Counted from the stretch's first letter, positions 1 to 14,300 are shown. The stretch: DNA of 64,000 nucleotides from Bugula neritina (GCA_964035545.1 OZ037773.1:4943251-5007250); one strand, 5' to 3'. Notes: generated from the letters alone by a model not told the origin. Program-made: numbers and translations.

Positions 1-950
1 TAGTGAATTGCTAATTATCATTGTTTCATTACTCCAAATGAATAGCTAGCAACTGGTGTCTGCATAATGGTAGCCATAAATTAATAAGCAATACAATTAC
101 AGCTATCTATAGTAACATTATTAGTCTTACTAGAAATTCCTTAGCACTGGCTGCATAAATGCTTGTATAAATAGAATTCACATAAATATTAAGCCGATGC
201 CAACATTATTCAAGAATTTTTTATTGTATTATCTATAGGCAATAGTGTAACACTTCAAAAGAAAACTCTATAAAATTATCAAAAAAATAAAGCAATTCCT
301 TAAAATACAATATAATATTTGTTATATACGAATTGCCATCATGTATACAGATCCTAACTCAGTCAAACACAAGAATAACTAAACAGCTGTGAAGTGATTA
401 AACATGTAAGTAAAATTTAGTAAGAATTTTTTAGAATATATGATTATTTAAACATAAAATATAATATTTGTATTATAGATTCAAGCACCATACCTACCTA
501 ACAGGGATATATTTAAAAGGATTATTATTTAGCAAATTCATTAACATATTTTATGAGAAAATTGATAGCTTCAGATTTTATAGAATGCATCTCAAAAGTT
601 GTTTCAATTATGCAACGCCAAAAGAGCAACATACTTGCTTCTACCATTTCAACTATATATAAATTTTGACCAAGGGGTAAACTAAAACTATTGCGAAATA
701 TAGAATAGTAAGCGTTGAAATAATTGCTACCTACACTTACAGCAGCAATTTAATCCAGTATGATAAAATTGTCAAGTTACTTTATGCCCTAAATACTACG
801 CACAACAAAACTGTTAGTTTATACCGGAAGCTGAGAAAGCAAAATAGTACTAGTTAATTTTGAACCATCACCGAAAGAAATTACTTCACCATTTTTACGG
901 TTATAAAGAAAAGAGTGTTATTTCTATAAATTATCAGAATTGTAATTTGT
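1..950. other. No gene recognised; AT-rich flank
   Basis: I see no convincing coding exon here. A 64-codon open frame at 468-662 has no domain signature, no paralogue and no flanking splice logic, so I do not call it. The segment is plain AT-rich DNA downstream of the tetraspan gene. Confidence 0.5.
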
Positions 951-956
951 TTTATT
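951..956 (-). terminator. Probable polyadenylation signal of the tetraspan gene
   Basis: On the minus strand this reads AATAAA, about 30 nt past the stop codon at 985-987. The hexamer is seen; its use is inferred from spacing. The resulting 3' UTR would be very short. Confidence 0.45.
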
Positions 957-984
957 GCAGACTTCAAAAGCAAAACCTTGACCT

Positions 985-2605
985 TTAGTGTAAGCAATTG
1001 TGTAGTTGTATGGCAGCGACAATTGCGGCAGCAAGACAAAGGATGGTGGACACGCAGGCTATCCCGTAAGACCATCCCAGATACGGCACATGCACTCCAA
1101 ACACAATCACAGCAATAAGCAGTAGAGTAACTGTAAGATAAAAGACTATCTGCAGTGTAAATATAAAAAAAGACTATCTGCAATGTAATTATATCAGAAA
1201 AGATTATCTGCTGTTCAAATTTAAGAGAAAAGAAAATCTGCAATATAAAGATAAGAAAGGGGTATACGCAGCATAACTATAAATACGAATACAACGAAAG
1301 ATTGTCAGTAGTGCAATCAATCAAAATGAGGAATGTTGCTAACTCAACCATACAACTGATGAAAGAATGAAAGTTTATGTTTGATGTAAATGTAACATGG
1401 CAGACGTGAGAGGTTACTTATTAACCAAGCAACTGATCAAAAGGGATACAAAAACTACGCATCACACAAGGCCTTTGGGACATTAAACATTACTCACTGA
1501 TATGTCAATTACATGCAACTGGTTTATGCTAAAATTTATCATCTTTTTGAAATATTGTCAACTGTTTCCGAAGTACTTTTGAAATAATTTAAACGCCAAA
1601 TAACTGTAAAATAAAGAGTTATCACTCTTGCATCCACAGCTTTACCTATGAGCAGCTTTACCAAACTTCACATATCATTCTTGAACTTACATTACATGCT
1701 TACAATATATAACGTGAAATGAGTGTAAATTCTCAAAATTGAACGCAGGTGAAATTGGGCACTGAAATAATTAAAGAGTTTACTATACCGTCCTGTACTA
1801 TACTATACATAAACTATACTATACACTTCCTGTACTAATGGATAATACACACTGTACATTGATTATACTTTCCTATAATACTTACATGTGATAAAGCTAG
1901 TAATCACAAGTCCAAGTAGCACTTGATATTTGCTGATGGCAGTAGCAAACAAATAAAGGAATACCAGGATAACTATAACCACCACACCAACCAGAGCCAG
2001 GCACATCAATATCTGAGTGGCCAAGTGGTAACCAGAACCTAAGGTTGCAAAAGAGAAATGCAAAATCAGGAGAAGTCAAAATAGAAATTCAAATACTTAT
2101 TTGCCTTAGCTTTTCCTTTAAAAACCAGATACATTGGAAAACTCCAGCCCTTGGAGTCAGTGTTGTTTTAGGTTTTATGTAATTACTCTCAATCATAAAC
2201 ATGAAGTTCACCAAATTCCACCAAAGTGACACAACACCTGAGTATTATTAAACACAGGCTTACTGACTGGTGGACACACAGCACAGGAACAGGTAGATGC
2301 TCAATAGATACATAAAACTGTATATATCAGAAGCAGAAACAACGGCAAAGCTGTTACGTATAATTATAACAAGTCTTACTAGAGGATATAGTGTGGCATT
2401 GCTCCCATAGTCCAAGGTGACTTCCATAGAAGCTAGACAGACGAGTCCTCCATCCCGATGTGGTGAAGGAAATAAGAAATGTTAGAAAACATAAAAGAAC
2501 AAGTATAAGTATAGCCCCAGCTCTTCCGTGTAGACTCAGATCATGGTGTGTGGTGCGTTGGGTCACCCTGGCACCCGTACTAACAGTTGTGACAGTTGTA
2601 GGCAT
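985..2605 (-). CDS. Claudin/PMP22-like four-transmembrane protein, 174 aa
   Basis: Three exons join in frame: 2380-2605, 1886-2038 and 985-1130 (226+153+146 = 525 nt, 174 codons plus stop). Both introns are GT-AG and phase-compatible. The product has four hydrophobic stretches: about residues 31-48 in exon 1, two in exon 2, and one in exon 3 (with GWSYGIACVS). The first loop contains SGW followed by GLWEQC, like the W-GLW-C signature of the claudin/PMP22/EMP superfamily. The second Cys expected in that loop is absent and the loop is short, so a classical tight-junction claudin is doubtful. The N-terminal 28 residues are Thr/Val-rich and polar; the start is the first Met of the open frame. Other tetraspan families remain possible. 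The exon joins are well supported, the family name less so. Confidence 0.65.
1140..1262. repeat. Degenerate tandem repeat in intron 2 of the tetraspan gene
   Basis: About four diverged copies of a unit of roughly 35-40 bp built on 'agactatctgcagtgtaa', starting a few bases upstream (in gene sense) of the last exon's acceptor. Confidence 0.5.
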
Positions 2606-2688
2606 TCTCTCTTGTCAACAGCTATTTTCTGTTAACACAAAAATACGTTAATCATTGTTTTCCTTTGCTCTTTAAACTTGAATCTGTA

Positions 2689-3119
2689 AGCGTAGGGCCA
2701 CACGATGCGTTTTTACACGTTCGTGACATGTGAGAAAACCCGTTCGGACATGCCACACACAATGCGTGTGTTGCGAGTGAGGAAATTTATTAGCTAATGA
2801 TGCTAGCGTTGAACTTTACTGCTCGCCTACAGACGCTTGTTTATAAAACTACGCCATCGGCAAAGTGACTAGATATTACAAAAGCGGAAATGCAAATTAT
2901 ATGAAACTGTTTTAATTCAGTTTGCTAAAAGCTTAAACGTAAATTGAAATAAAAGTGTGCTCGCTAAATGATAATGAGCCAATTAGATCAAACACGCACG
3001 AGCTTGCCACCCTTCTCGCTCAGCATGTTAGACGCGTGAAAATCTTGCTCTCATTTTTGGGCTATACAGGTTTTCTCGCACGTCACAAATGTGTAAAACG
3101 CGCTGTGTGGCCCTACGCT
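2689..3119. mobile_element. MITE-like element with about 50-bp terminal inverted repeats
   Basis: The left end (2689 to about 2745) starts agcgtagggccacacgatgc. The reverse complement of the right end (about 3064-3119) starts agcgtagggccacacagcgc, and the match continues through the GTTTTT/TTTTACAC and GTGA-GAGAAAAC segments for about 50 bp with few mismatches. The interior of about 320 bp has no transposase; an 87-codon open frame across the right end is part of the element. Size and structure fit a non-autonomous DNA transposon. The flanks suggest a 2-3 bp TA-type target duplication but do not settle it, so I do not assign a superfamily. Confidence 0.7.
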
Positions 3120-3499
3120 AATATATTACATGCAGCTTATGTAAAAGTACTCTTTTTATTTCAACACAAGTGTACAGCATGCGGCAAATGGCATGATAAC
3201 ACATTAAAAATACTGTAACTCTGATTCTACAACTGCAAATCATATAATTAATCATTCATTGTAAATATGAGACCAACTTTAATCTAATCCAACTTGACAG
3301 TATATAACTTAGAAAAATGAAACATGTCTAAAGTGAAAACTTCACTTCAGGCAACTATGCATATAATAATAAAGTTAGACTGAATAAAATTGCAATGAAT
3401 AAAGAATACATATATTGCATTGTTTCATGAATTACTGTAGTTGGTATTCAAACAGATATATTTTCGCAAAATTTCTAAACAGTCGAGCATGATTTTTAG

Positions 3500-4560
3500 A
3501 AAAAAGAGTACAGTAATAATGGCTATCACTATGAATATTAGTATTATTACTAACCTGTTACTATTGGACTTAATATGAAAAATCAGTATTAGTATTACTG
3601 ACAGACACTGTTACTGTAGTCTGTAAGTGTATGAGTATCAGTATCAATATGAGAATCAGTAGGACTATGAGTAGCCTATAACTATAAGTGTAATATGTAT
3701 AATACTAATACTCTAATAGTGTATAAATATTTCTATTACTGAGTATGATTATTCAGTATTTCTAGTTCTTACAGTTACCCAGTGTACTTATAGCTAGCTA
3801 TAGCCTATACCTATCACAGTCACTTCTACCACCTAGTTTTAATACTCACACTATCAGTATCACTATGAATATAAGTAATACTAATACTTAAAGTTAGAGT
3901 CAATACGATAATTATTATCATTATAAATGTAGTGATTTTAATTTTAATTGAAATAAAAACTATATCATTATAATTTACAATCACATGTATACTAATACTG
4001 TATTATTATTGATACTATTAATATAATTATATCAATAATATTAATATTATCATTTAACATTAATATTATTATTAATTACCAATACAATACCAATAGTTAT
4101 ACTTATACTTATAGTAATCAGTATAGCAAATAAAATAACGGTATAGTTATAATTTAAACTAAAGTCTTAAAGTATCACTATAAGTATAAGTATAAGTATA
4201 AGTATAAGTATAACTATAACTATAAGTATCAGTATCACCATCAGTATGCGTAAAAGTAAAACTACAAGTAAAACGTAAACTAAAAGTAAAAGTAATAATT
4301 ATAATATTACTATTAGTATTAGTATTACGGTATTAGTATTATAATAATAATTATTATTATAGCATTATATTTAATTTTATTAATACTAATAGTAATAGTA
4401 ATAGTAATACTAAATCTAATAGTAATACTAATACTAATACTAATAGTAATAGTATTAGAAATATTATTGCTTATACTAGTTAATAAAAGTTATACTATGA
4501 CAGTATATCATTAACTACAAGTATAAGCACTGTAATACTACAATTATAATATAATATAAT
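3500..4560. repeat. Degenerate TA-rich simple repeats
   Basis: About 1 kb of imperfect short repeats of the type agtatTAgtattactaata, with a cleaner hexamer stretch (agtata)n near 4175-4215. No gene is visible. Confidence 0.6.
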
Positions 4561-6015
4561 TATTTAAGCAGGGTGATGGTTATTTCCTCAACATTTGCTA
4601 CACCAACGTGATTAAAATAATATTTCGGTTTGGAAGTTAACCGTATATTCGAAACCATGAGGCACAGGCTATTATGATTACCGACTAATCACCAAGTGAC
4701 TTTCTTGAGATTTGACAATCAAGGAAGCTAGAGAACGTCTAAAAGAAATATGAGAGTTAATACTATTTTAGTCCGAAATACGACAGCAGTTAACGGATAT
4801 AAAATTACTAACAAATCACAATAGTATAGCTGCTATAGCATTCATAATTATTATTATTGTTATTATATCACGTCGAATAATTGAAAAAAAAACATTAACA
4901 GCAACCCAAATTAGTAGTTATTTTACAAAATAAGACATGTCTTGGCTCTTGTTTATGATTGTCCTATTGTAGTAATAGTATTGATAATAATATTTTTATT
5001 TCATATCAACCAGGTTTGTTTGAAGACCTAAGTTGGAGCCCAGAGTTCGAGGTAGGCGTGTCTTATGAAGTAAAAGTCAAATGCCAGGCCTCAATCCTCC
5101 AATCAAGTTTTTGGACTGCATAATAGCGATTTCTATTGCTTTACAAATCAATCATTACACATATTGCGTGCTGGCCTGTCACCTATAAACTGCAACAATA
5201 ATCAAATTATTTAGTCCTTGTATATCTGGAAGCTACATAAAAAAGTTATTGTTGAAATTGAACACAACAAATTACCAAATAATATATTTATATTCATAAT
5301 CAAATTGAGGATGTAAAAATATTTTTCACTTGAAAACAGCTGCGAAAATCATTGTTGACCTGTGCAAGTTGTTAGTGAAGGTTACCTAAAATCTCCCTAT
5401 GCTTCAGAAATATATATTTCATTTACAAAAGCCTCTCCGTACACGATTACCATATCACTAATAACTTAGTAGTTATAGTGACAAGTTTTTTAGTTGTTTG
5501 TCAAAAACACTTTAACAAATGAGTGAAAAGCATATTAGTACGTTTGTCATTAATTACAGACCAAATGAAACCAGGTACTTTTATTTTGTTGTTTTAAGCC
5601 TCCAAGTCTTTTTAAATATTTATAATTGACTGTTGGTTATATAACCTATGATGCCTTTTGATTCTCTCCAGGGCTAGAGTAACTTGAGCATACCTAAATC
5701 AATATGTGACACTTTTATCGTAACTTGTCAGGTAATGCCTATAAGCAATTGTATCTTAGAAAAAAAATCAAAGCTCTATAACTCAAAGTTTCATCAAAGT
5801 CATTGTACCATCTATATTATCTACTAAGAATGCCTATCATCACCATACAATTTGTTCCAGCATGCTCTTACGAAAATAGCATTTTAGCATTCTTCCTTCA
5901 AGTAGTTAACTTGATAAAGTTGCGGACAAGGGCTCCACACTGTCAATAAAATGGTGCTGCAAAGGTTGAAACTTCAGTATTGGTGTGTATGTCAGAATCG
6001 TTCCATAAGAAACTT

Positions 6016-6150
6016 TAAGTTAGGGGTGATTGAGTGCAGTAGTTTGAGATTCTTGAGTTTTGAGTTGGCGGGTTAAATTAGAATTTGAAACCCCTATAAC
6101 TCTAAACTAGAGAATCTCAAACTATTGCACTCAGACACCCCCAACTCGAA
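6016..6150. repeat. Fold-back (inverted repeat)
   Basis: A left arm around 6016-6053 (ending tagtttgagattct) and a right arm around 6111-6150 pair as imperfect inverted repeats of about 38 bp, separated by about 57 bp. It could be a small MITE remnant or a chance palindrome. Confidence 0.45.
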
Positions 6151-7394
6151 GCTGTTTATATAATAGTTCTGTATGCTTTTCTCTTGACCAAAATATAATG
6201 GTTAGCTAAATAATTACAATTTACATAGCTATTTCAAACTTGTTACAAGAGAAGACGATAAACTGAAAAACATGTCCTATATTATCAACAGCACACACTT
6301 ACCTCTAAGCTCCAATACAGTACATCTACCTCAAACAGTGTGAACTATACGTAGATATGCGTATAATAAATTACTACAACTTCAGTAGCTGACATATAAA
6401 TCTACTCACTGCCAACCAATTTAGCAGCGTACACTGAACTATGCTACCTCTTTAACTACACCTGCACATCCCCAACTATAACTAAATTGTAGCATTTATA
6501 TTAGCACAATGTTTTGTGCCTAATGAGCTGCAACAGCCTGCAGTGAAGTTAGTGGCATTCTTAATAATTTATAATAGATTTAATAGCACGAACTATGTAA
6601 TGCCCTGCCAGTGTATTGTGTGGTAGTTCAACATGACGGTACAGTATGATATAATAAGTGCATCTGCAGTTAGCATCTCCATTTGTAATGGATAATATAA
6701 TATTATGATCAACTTCTATGACTAATAAAAGATAAATGGAGGAGATATAGCAGACTATCAGCAATAGAAAATAACAGGTCTAAGATGGGGAGGGGATCAG
6801 CCCTCACCATCACTAATCATAGGCTGTCCTAAAAATAAGGCTAAATAATGAGCTCATTACTAAGAACTCACTCTACACTATATTAAAGATCTTTAATCTA
6901 TAACATTGATGTAGTTAGCTGTGTTTGGAATTAAACAAGTGCTACAGATAAAAAGTTATTGTAGCAAATACAATTATAGTTACACAATCTAGGTTATAAT
7001 TCAAGAGAGTATAAAATAAATTGAAAATAATATACCTCAAGTGAAGGGAAAATTTTTATACAACATCTATCAATTGTTGGGGCACAAGTTCCCCACCCGC
7101 CTACTGATGACTGTTAAATCCTTAGTCTTCTGGGACTTAAATACAGGTAAACTATCAATTATATAGCCAGGAATCAAGTGATTATAACGCATTGAATTGG
7201 TTTGAGTTTCTGATCAATTTTAGCTTTTTAGACAAACTTGTTAGAGGATTCGTATGATCTTGGTATTTCTTGATACAAACTTGTAGTTGGTTTTGGTTTT
7301 CTGTACAAATAAGGAATGTAAATAAGGAGTGGGGGAAGGGGGAAGGGGAGTTATCTGAACTATAGTTATAAGCATTAGTAATATAAAGTACTTA

Positions 7395-7560
7395 GTAGTT
7401 CAATATAGTGTAGTAGTGATATAGTATATAGTAGTGATATAGTATATAGTAGTGATATAGTATATATAGTAGTGATATAGTATATTATAGTAGTGATATA
7501 GTATATAGTAGTGATATAGTGAAGTAGTGATATAGTGATTCGAAGTAGTGATATACGGTA
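7395..7560. repeat. Tandem repeat of 'gtagtgatatagtatata'
   Basis: About eight imperfect copies of an 18-20 bp unit lie in intergenic DNA downstream of tandem gene 1. Confidence 0.7.
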
Positions 7561-8193
7561 GTGGATTTTAGTGTTGTGTATCTTGTAATATATTCTGTTA
7601 CATTGTGTATATTGTGTAATATATAATAATATAGTATATTTTTTGTTAAAATTTATAGTGTATTATGTAATAGTGTATTGTGCAATTTCATAAAATAATT
7701 ATAAAGAAGTAATAGGATCTTAATAGGGGAAAATATCTAAAAAGAAACTAATTTCTTATTTAAAATTGCTCGACTAAAGGTTGTTGAAAAACAGAGTCTT
7801 ATTTACAGGAGCATAAATTGTTTTTATAAATTTTCATAAATAGCAAAAAATTAATTTTATTCATTCTTTAATATTATGCAAAAATAAAATTAATAATTAA
7901 TTATAATAAATTAGTTATTTGTTAATTTGCTGATAAATACTTTCCATAGTTATTATAGATAATTAATTGAATTTTGCTTTCAAAAAAATTTGAAAAGCGA
8001 TATACATACATGACAAAAGTTGTGTGCATTCATTTTCTTAATGTTATTCAGTGGGTAGTAAAATTACTTATACTAATTGTTGCTTCTAGTTACAAAACAA
8101 CAAGTCTCTACTCCGTATCTAGCTTACATTATACTTCATGCTTAGTTACAGTGCAACCTCGTTGTCATGCACTTGGCGTATGCATGCTGGCTT

Positions 8194-8342
8194 TTAAGTC
8201 TCGCTGCTGTAGGTCTTTGGAGAGAAACTTAAAGTGAGGTTGGGCAGACTCCCGCCCCTAATCTTGTTTATTATGAAAATGATGAGAACACCCAGACCGA
8301 TACCAGCTACCAGGAAGGCAATGGCTATTCCAGCAGCAGCAC
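8194..8342 (-). other. Last exon of gene 1: transmembrane helix and cytoplasmic tail
   Basis: The exon encodes Gly/Ala-rich then Val/Ile/Leu-rich residues (AGIGLGVLIIFIIN) followed by a basic stop-transfer (KIRGG) and a short tail ending LSFSPKTYSSET before TAA. The matching exon of gene 2 (21717-21868) has the same order, including AGIGLGVLIIF and LSFYPSTY. The conserved tail pattern (LSF-P-TY) may be a binding or sorting motif; that is inference. Confidence 0.8.
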
Positions 8343-11300
8343 CTGAAATTATACAACAAAGTTTAATTAAATATTGCTTAGCATAATGCTTAATAAAGTT
8401 ATAAGCTTGTATAAAACTTTCTACCTTGGTTCCTGTAATGTTTGTATATATGTTTACTAAAGCTATGTTTATATTATCCCATGACTTATTATATACCTTA
8501 TATTATGGAATCATAACAACAATCCCAATACTAACGGCCATACCTTTGCCATTTTTATTGAGTTACAAAGAATTGCTTACCATAACTAAATAGTGCATGC
8601 TGGTTTTTAAAGACTTTTCAAATTATCCAAATGCGTGCATCCAATATAATATTATAAGTTTATAACTCTATTTATTTAATAAACTCTTAACAATTTCCGT
8701 GGAGTTGTCTTTTCACTGAAAAGTTGAACTTCGTCTCAATTTTTCTATAGGGTATTAGGATGCTAAACAGTGTTAAATGTTTATTGGAATTAATTTTTTC
8801 TAGCAAAATATAAACCATTTAAATTTTATTTACGCGTGGCACTAGTCTTAGCAAAAATTATCTTTCTTGAAATTTTAAGAGTTATTGAACATTTAAAATG
8901 TAATATTTAATTGTTTTTACCCTTTGTAATTTTTTATTGTATGGGAGTAGACAAGGATTACAAAAGCCAACAATTCTTTTTTCAACCTTGACTTATAACA
9001 ACACGTGGTATGCAGTTCAACCGTGCATGATGGTTGAAGTTTACCTGCTAACATCTTAGTTTACTGCACGTCATGTAAGTATACTATACGTTAATTTTGA
9101 GTATACAGCTCTAAAACATAATTTATTATGAAAAGCTTATAAAAACCCGTCACCATTATTGGTTAAATCAACAATACAGCCACATAAATGCGACATACGT
9201 TGCTATGCTGACGTTAAATGATTGAGTCATTCCAGTTGTTATTATATTGTAGTCATGACTACTCACCTGCATCTAGTTTAATGACAGGAACTTCCTTCAC
9301 TGTCGTTACAGTCACAGTCTTTGTGACTGTGACAGTGTTGTTGATGTATCTAACTGTAGTACCATTCGCAAGATGTGCTATAGTATTCGGGATGGCAGAG
9401 ATTGGTCTCAGCTATAACATAGAATGCTGCATAGATTAGGTTTATGATAGTAAGACACTATGAATGTCACTGCAGCTCATCTATTGCAAATGTAAGTTAT
9501 TTTTAAAAGATGACACACTATTTATTAAAGTATTCTGTGCTAATTCCAGCTTACAGCTGGCATTCATGTATATTATATTTATATTTAAAAGCTGGTAAAT
9601 ATTAATGAATTTTTATATTAGAAAGTTAAATTTATATCAAAGTAATTATATGTCACTTTTTCAATGTTTCAAATCATTTTTTTAGGAAATATAGTTGAAC
9701 AAAATATAAATTATAATTACTTTATTTTAAAGCCACAAGCAAATTTTTAAACAATATTTACAACCTGCTAAGCTAAAAACTGTTTCTTTGAGCCCAAAAA
9801 TTGCAACTATGATTTCATGATCATATATAATTTCATCATTATAGTAGGTCATTATTGACATGCATTTTACCAACTTTCAAATAGTTTTATCAAAATCAAA
9901 AGTTAAAAATTGCCAAAAACTTTGACCAAATAAATACTTAATGTTTATAACTAAGACTTACCGTCCCGTCACCTATTGATCCAGTTTCAACAATAAAGTC
10001 ATTAGTAGTAATAGCCTTGTCGAGAGCTGCAATGGCGTTAGAAGTGGAGACAAGATACTTGGCGGGTAGACGGTCTATAGTACTTCCTTGTATTGTGGGC
10101 GGATCCAGGATCTGGAAACTGACTCTTATCTCGTTTCTGGTATCAGATTTCTCCCACTATAGTAAATGGACATCAAATTAAGCAAAATATTATCACACAA
10201 TATACTATGTTGGCCTCATCACATATATAATGTAACTGGTGATATATATATAAAGCAATAGTTTTGTTTAAATAAAATAGATGAACTTTATACAAATTAC
10301 CTAACTATTCTATTTGGACTTACATTTATGTTATTAACTCTGATAGGAGAGATTCCAAGATAACCAATCACAGATATAAGGAGCCAATAGTGAAACTCCT
10401 CTCTGTGCATTTCAATGCGTTCCGCTTGATCTCCTTCAATGTAGAAATGCACGTTTGACTTTTGATCGTCACGGAAACAGTTTCCAACATCAAAGACCCA
10501 AGGATTAGGCTCATCTTCATTGAAGTCAAAGATGTTATACGTTATTGTGTAGCCCAGACTCTAAAATGTAAAACATAATTTTATCCTAGAAAATACAAAG
10601 TTGTAAAAATATAAATTGTTTAAAGTTCCTTATAATTATAGTTTAAAGTAGCAACAAATAAAACCTAATTTTTGCCTAATAAAATTTTTTCTAAAAAGTA
10701 ATGCATGGCAATACATGCGTTGATGACAAATTAAATTTGTAGAAAATTGTTTTTGGCTTAATGGATTATATTTTCAACGCAATATTAGTTGTAATACTTG
10801 ATAGAAAATTTTGCCTAATCTATAGAAATAGGCACAATTGAAGAAATAATGTATTTTTTGCAATTGCTGTAAATAATATATTGTGAGTAAAACTGCATTG
10901 ATCAGCATATCTTTAGGATACAGCATTTTATTTAAAAAATACTTAAAACTGTTTCAACTTCTTGCAACATTTGTTATATTAATTACATGTGGTGAATTAT
11001 CATACTTAAAATTGTTATTTATTTAATGGAGTTTTTCAAGACTGCTAAAAATATTTGAAACTACCATGTCTTATAAAAAATAAATATGTTTTATCATGTA
11101 CAGGAGGTGTTAACTAGTTTAATATAATGAAAACAGTATACACCTATAAAACATTAGCTATTTAGCTGACAGCTTTCAAAGCTTTTTTCTCTAAAAGCTT
11201 GTATAGCTACAATGCTATGATTCAACACATGGTTATACTGTAGTTATTGTAAGAAAATGCCTACTTATTTTGTTTTACTGTTGGGTATCGTAAAAGCCAA

Positions 11301-14300
11301 CGTGGTGAACAAAGTTGCTGGTGTAACGTCTTGTAGTAATTTCCATATACTCACCGGTACCGTAACCCACAATCTCAATGGCTCCATCACCTCAAGTTCA
11401 CCGGTTCCGGATGTAACATCAAAGTATGCTGGGGAGGTGAAAGCAATCTCCCAGGTGGAGGTAACATTATCGGGAGATCCATCGGGGAAACCCGATCTCT
11501 GGGATACGAACACATCTGCGGTTATGTCTCTAATCTTCCTCTGTAAAAGATATATAAATGTTCTTTGCTAAGTGATATACATGTGTTTCAAATAATGTAT
11601 TATATTGTTATATATATAATATGATATATGTAATATATAATATAATATAATATATAATATAATATATAATATAATATATAATATAATATATAATATAATA
11701 TATAATATAATATATTATATAATATATAATATAATATAATAATATGATGAAGAATATAATATTCCGAAGAATATAATATTATACAATACATGAATTATAT
11801 TATTAAATTTTTTAAGTGACACACCTTTGGTAGGCATTGGAAAAAAACGAAAACAATGAACAGATGCCTGTTTCAAATCACTTGATAAACCTGTGATGCA
11901 CCTTCTAGTTTAAGAGTATTGAACAGTTTTATAATCTTATGTTATATATAAATTTTTTTTATTTCTCAGGTCAGCAATCTAACTCTTATAGTAAGATAGT
12001 GCAACTTATATTAGCTAAAACCATGCTTTAAAAATACTTTTTTCATAAATAGATGAAACTAACCACTCACAGTTGGATTTACAAAAATATATTCAAATTA
12101 CAAACTTAGAAATTAAAATAGTATTAATTTGATTATATTTTCAAAATATTTTCAACAATTTCATAAAAATATCAGTCAAATAAAATCCAAATACTTGATT
12201 CTTTATGACAAATATTTTGCTTTTTTAAACAACTACTTTAAAATCTTTTAAGACTATGGCCCTTCTTTAAAAAATAAGAGTTTGACATTATGATTTAAAT
12301 GAATACATTATATGTACTGTATTTCTGGATTTAATTAATTAATAAAATAGACCCTGTTATAAAATTTATATTAAAACAAGTTTTTTAAAAGCAAAAAATA
12401 AATTGAAAACTTTTCATAGGCACTATAGAGAGCCAACACATATAAACCAGAAAGTTAGTGATTTATATATTTTATCTGATAAATTTGCTTGACCCTGATT
12501 TAATTTGGTTTATTATTACTGAAGAAAAATATAGCTATAGTGGACAGATTGCTACTCAGTTTGTATTATATGTATCTCCTTATGAGTCACAGGACAGACT
12601 GACCTGTATGAAAGACAACTCCCAAATTATTAGCATTTGTACAGATAAATAGGTAAATTAATAAAAAAATACTACATAGCAACAGTTTTACCTGCCCAGT
12701 ATAAGTCCAGTTCATGCCAGCAGCTTTTGTGCCAAATCCAAAAAATTCCTTCACCGTTTTCATTCGAACATGGTTAGCATCAGTAGTCGAGATAACATCA
12801 AAATTTCCAGACTGGCTGAGTGGTTTAACCGAACAGTTACCCAGCTCCATATCCATAACGTAGGCGACACCTAAACATACAATGCACTTTGTTGTCACAC
12901 TGTCTTAGTATGTAAATTAGTTTGTGAAGGCAACAAGCTTGGTGGCTAAAATTTCCGATTTACTTTTCCTATAAGCACGCACTAGAAACGTATATTCTTG
13001 GATAGAATTCGGAGTTTGAACTTAAATCACTTCTGACTCATTTTTAGGCAAATAAAACCAATGCTGTATAACGTGACTCGTGCCATAAACACTTTAATTC
13101 ACTGCACATTTTTATTAGGTATGCCCAAAATTTTGCATCAATTCTATGCAGTTAGTTTAATAGGTCAGAAAAACTTTCTGGGTTATCACACATCTTGTGA
13201 ATCTTCAATAATTTTTTCAAGCCAAATAAAATTGAAAGTTGGTAACTTTTGAATCAAGATGTTTATGCTTTTCTAAAAATACAGAATCATACTAGAACAT
13301 TAAAAGACAAATGTCTATGATATATTTAAACTTATTCAGAACTGTAATGATAATATTATTAAATAATTTCAATATGCCAGCATTCTTTTACAAAACTTAG
13401 CTTATAACAAAATGTTGTAGCTATAAAACTTCAAGTTCGAAAATGAAATGTTTTAGTGGCTTCATAATTTTAGCTAATTTTAACTAACTCAGTTATACCT
13501 AAACAAAAACTGGAAGACTACCCACTAAGCGGTTTCATGCAAAGCCTGCAATGAGATGTTATCTGGATGGCCAATCACAAGATGATGACAAACAACATGA
13601 TATCGCCCAATCAGGTAATATTTACCAATCATGTGATAGTAATATTGACCAATCACAGAACTTCGAGATTACCTGTCAGAAAGTCATGGACTTCACTGAT
13701 TGGTCGCTGAGCACCTGGTGTGTTATAGCCTAAGAGTGTTCCTTTTGGTGTGTAAATGTAATTAGAGAGGTTGAGGGTAGAGTCGTAGTATTCCTGAAAT
13801 AATAAGACAAATTTTGATAGTTTCTTATTAAGTCACAGAGATAAACAAATCTAAATACGCATGGAAAAGCTTTATGTTATACTGGCATTTATTTATAATC
13901 TATCTTCAATTAAACGCTCTGACAATAGCATGGTTCCTTCAATGCAAAACTCTAACATATTGTGTGAGAATGCACGCCAATTATGTAACTGTAGCAAGGA
14001 CCCTAAGGCTAAAGTGTAAAATAGTTTTAGCTTATGACGGTAAGCTGCAATCTGCTCTATCTTTATATCTGAAATAATAAAAGCGCTTTCAATGTGAATC
14101 AATGACTGCTTTGATGCCAATTGCTTTATAGCTGATGGCTGCTAAACAAAATGATGGACTAAGATATTGATCAAAATAATAGTATAGTGTGTACATTGCA
14201 AATGCAAATGAGGGTAAAAAAGAGAAGACAACTCGGTAACAGCTTAAAAATTATTTTGTATAATAATGAGCTCCGTCAATAATATCGTTAATTAATTGTT

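Larger units (their letters stand above)
4561..8193. other. Intergenic DNA without recognised gene
   Basis: Between the tetraspan gene and the 3' end of tandem gene 1 I see no supported exon. The stretch contains a fold-back at 6016-6150 and an 18-bp type tandem repeat at 7395-7555; the rest is AT-rich unique sequence. Short open frames (for example 6561-6764 and 7974-8237) show no family signature; the latter overlaps the last exon of gene 1 on the other strand. Confidence 0.5.

Noticed and set aside
2955-3218. 87-codon frame
   Set aside because: Overlaps the right terminal inverted repeat of the MITE-like element; no similarity to transposases that I can see.
11600-11791. Tyr/Ile/Leu-rich frame
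   Set aside because: Translation of an AT microsatellite.
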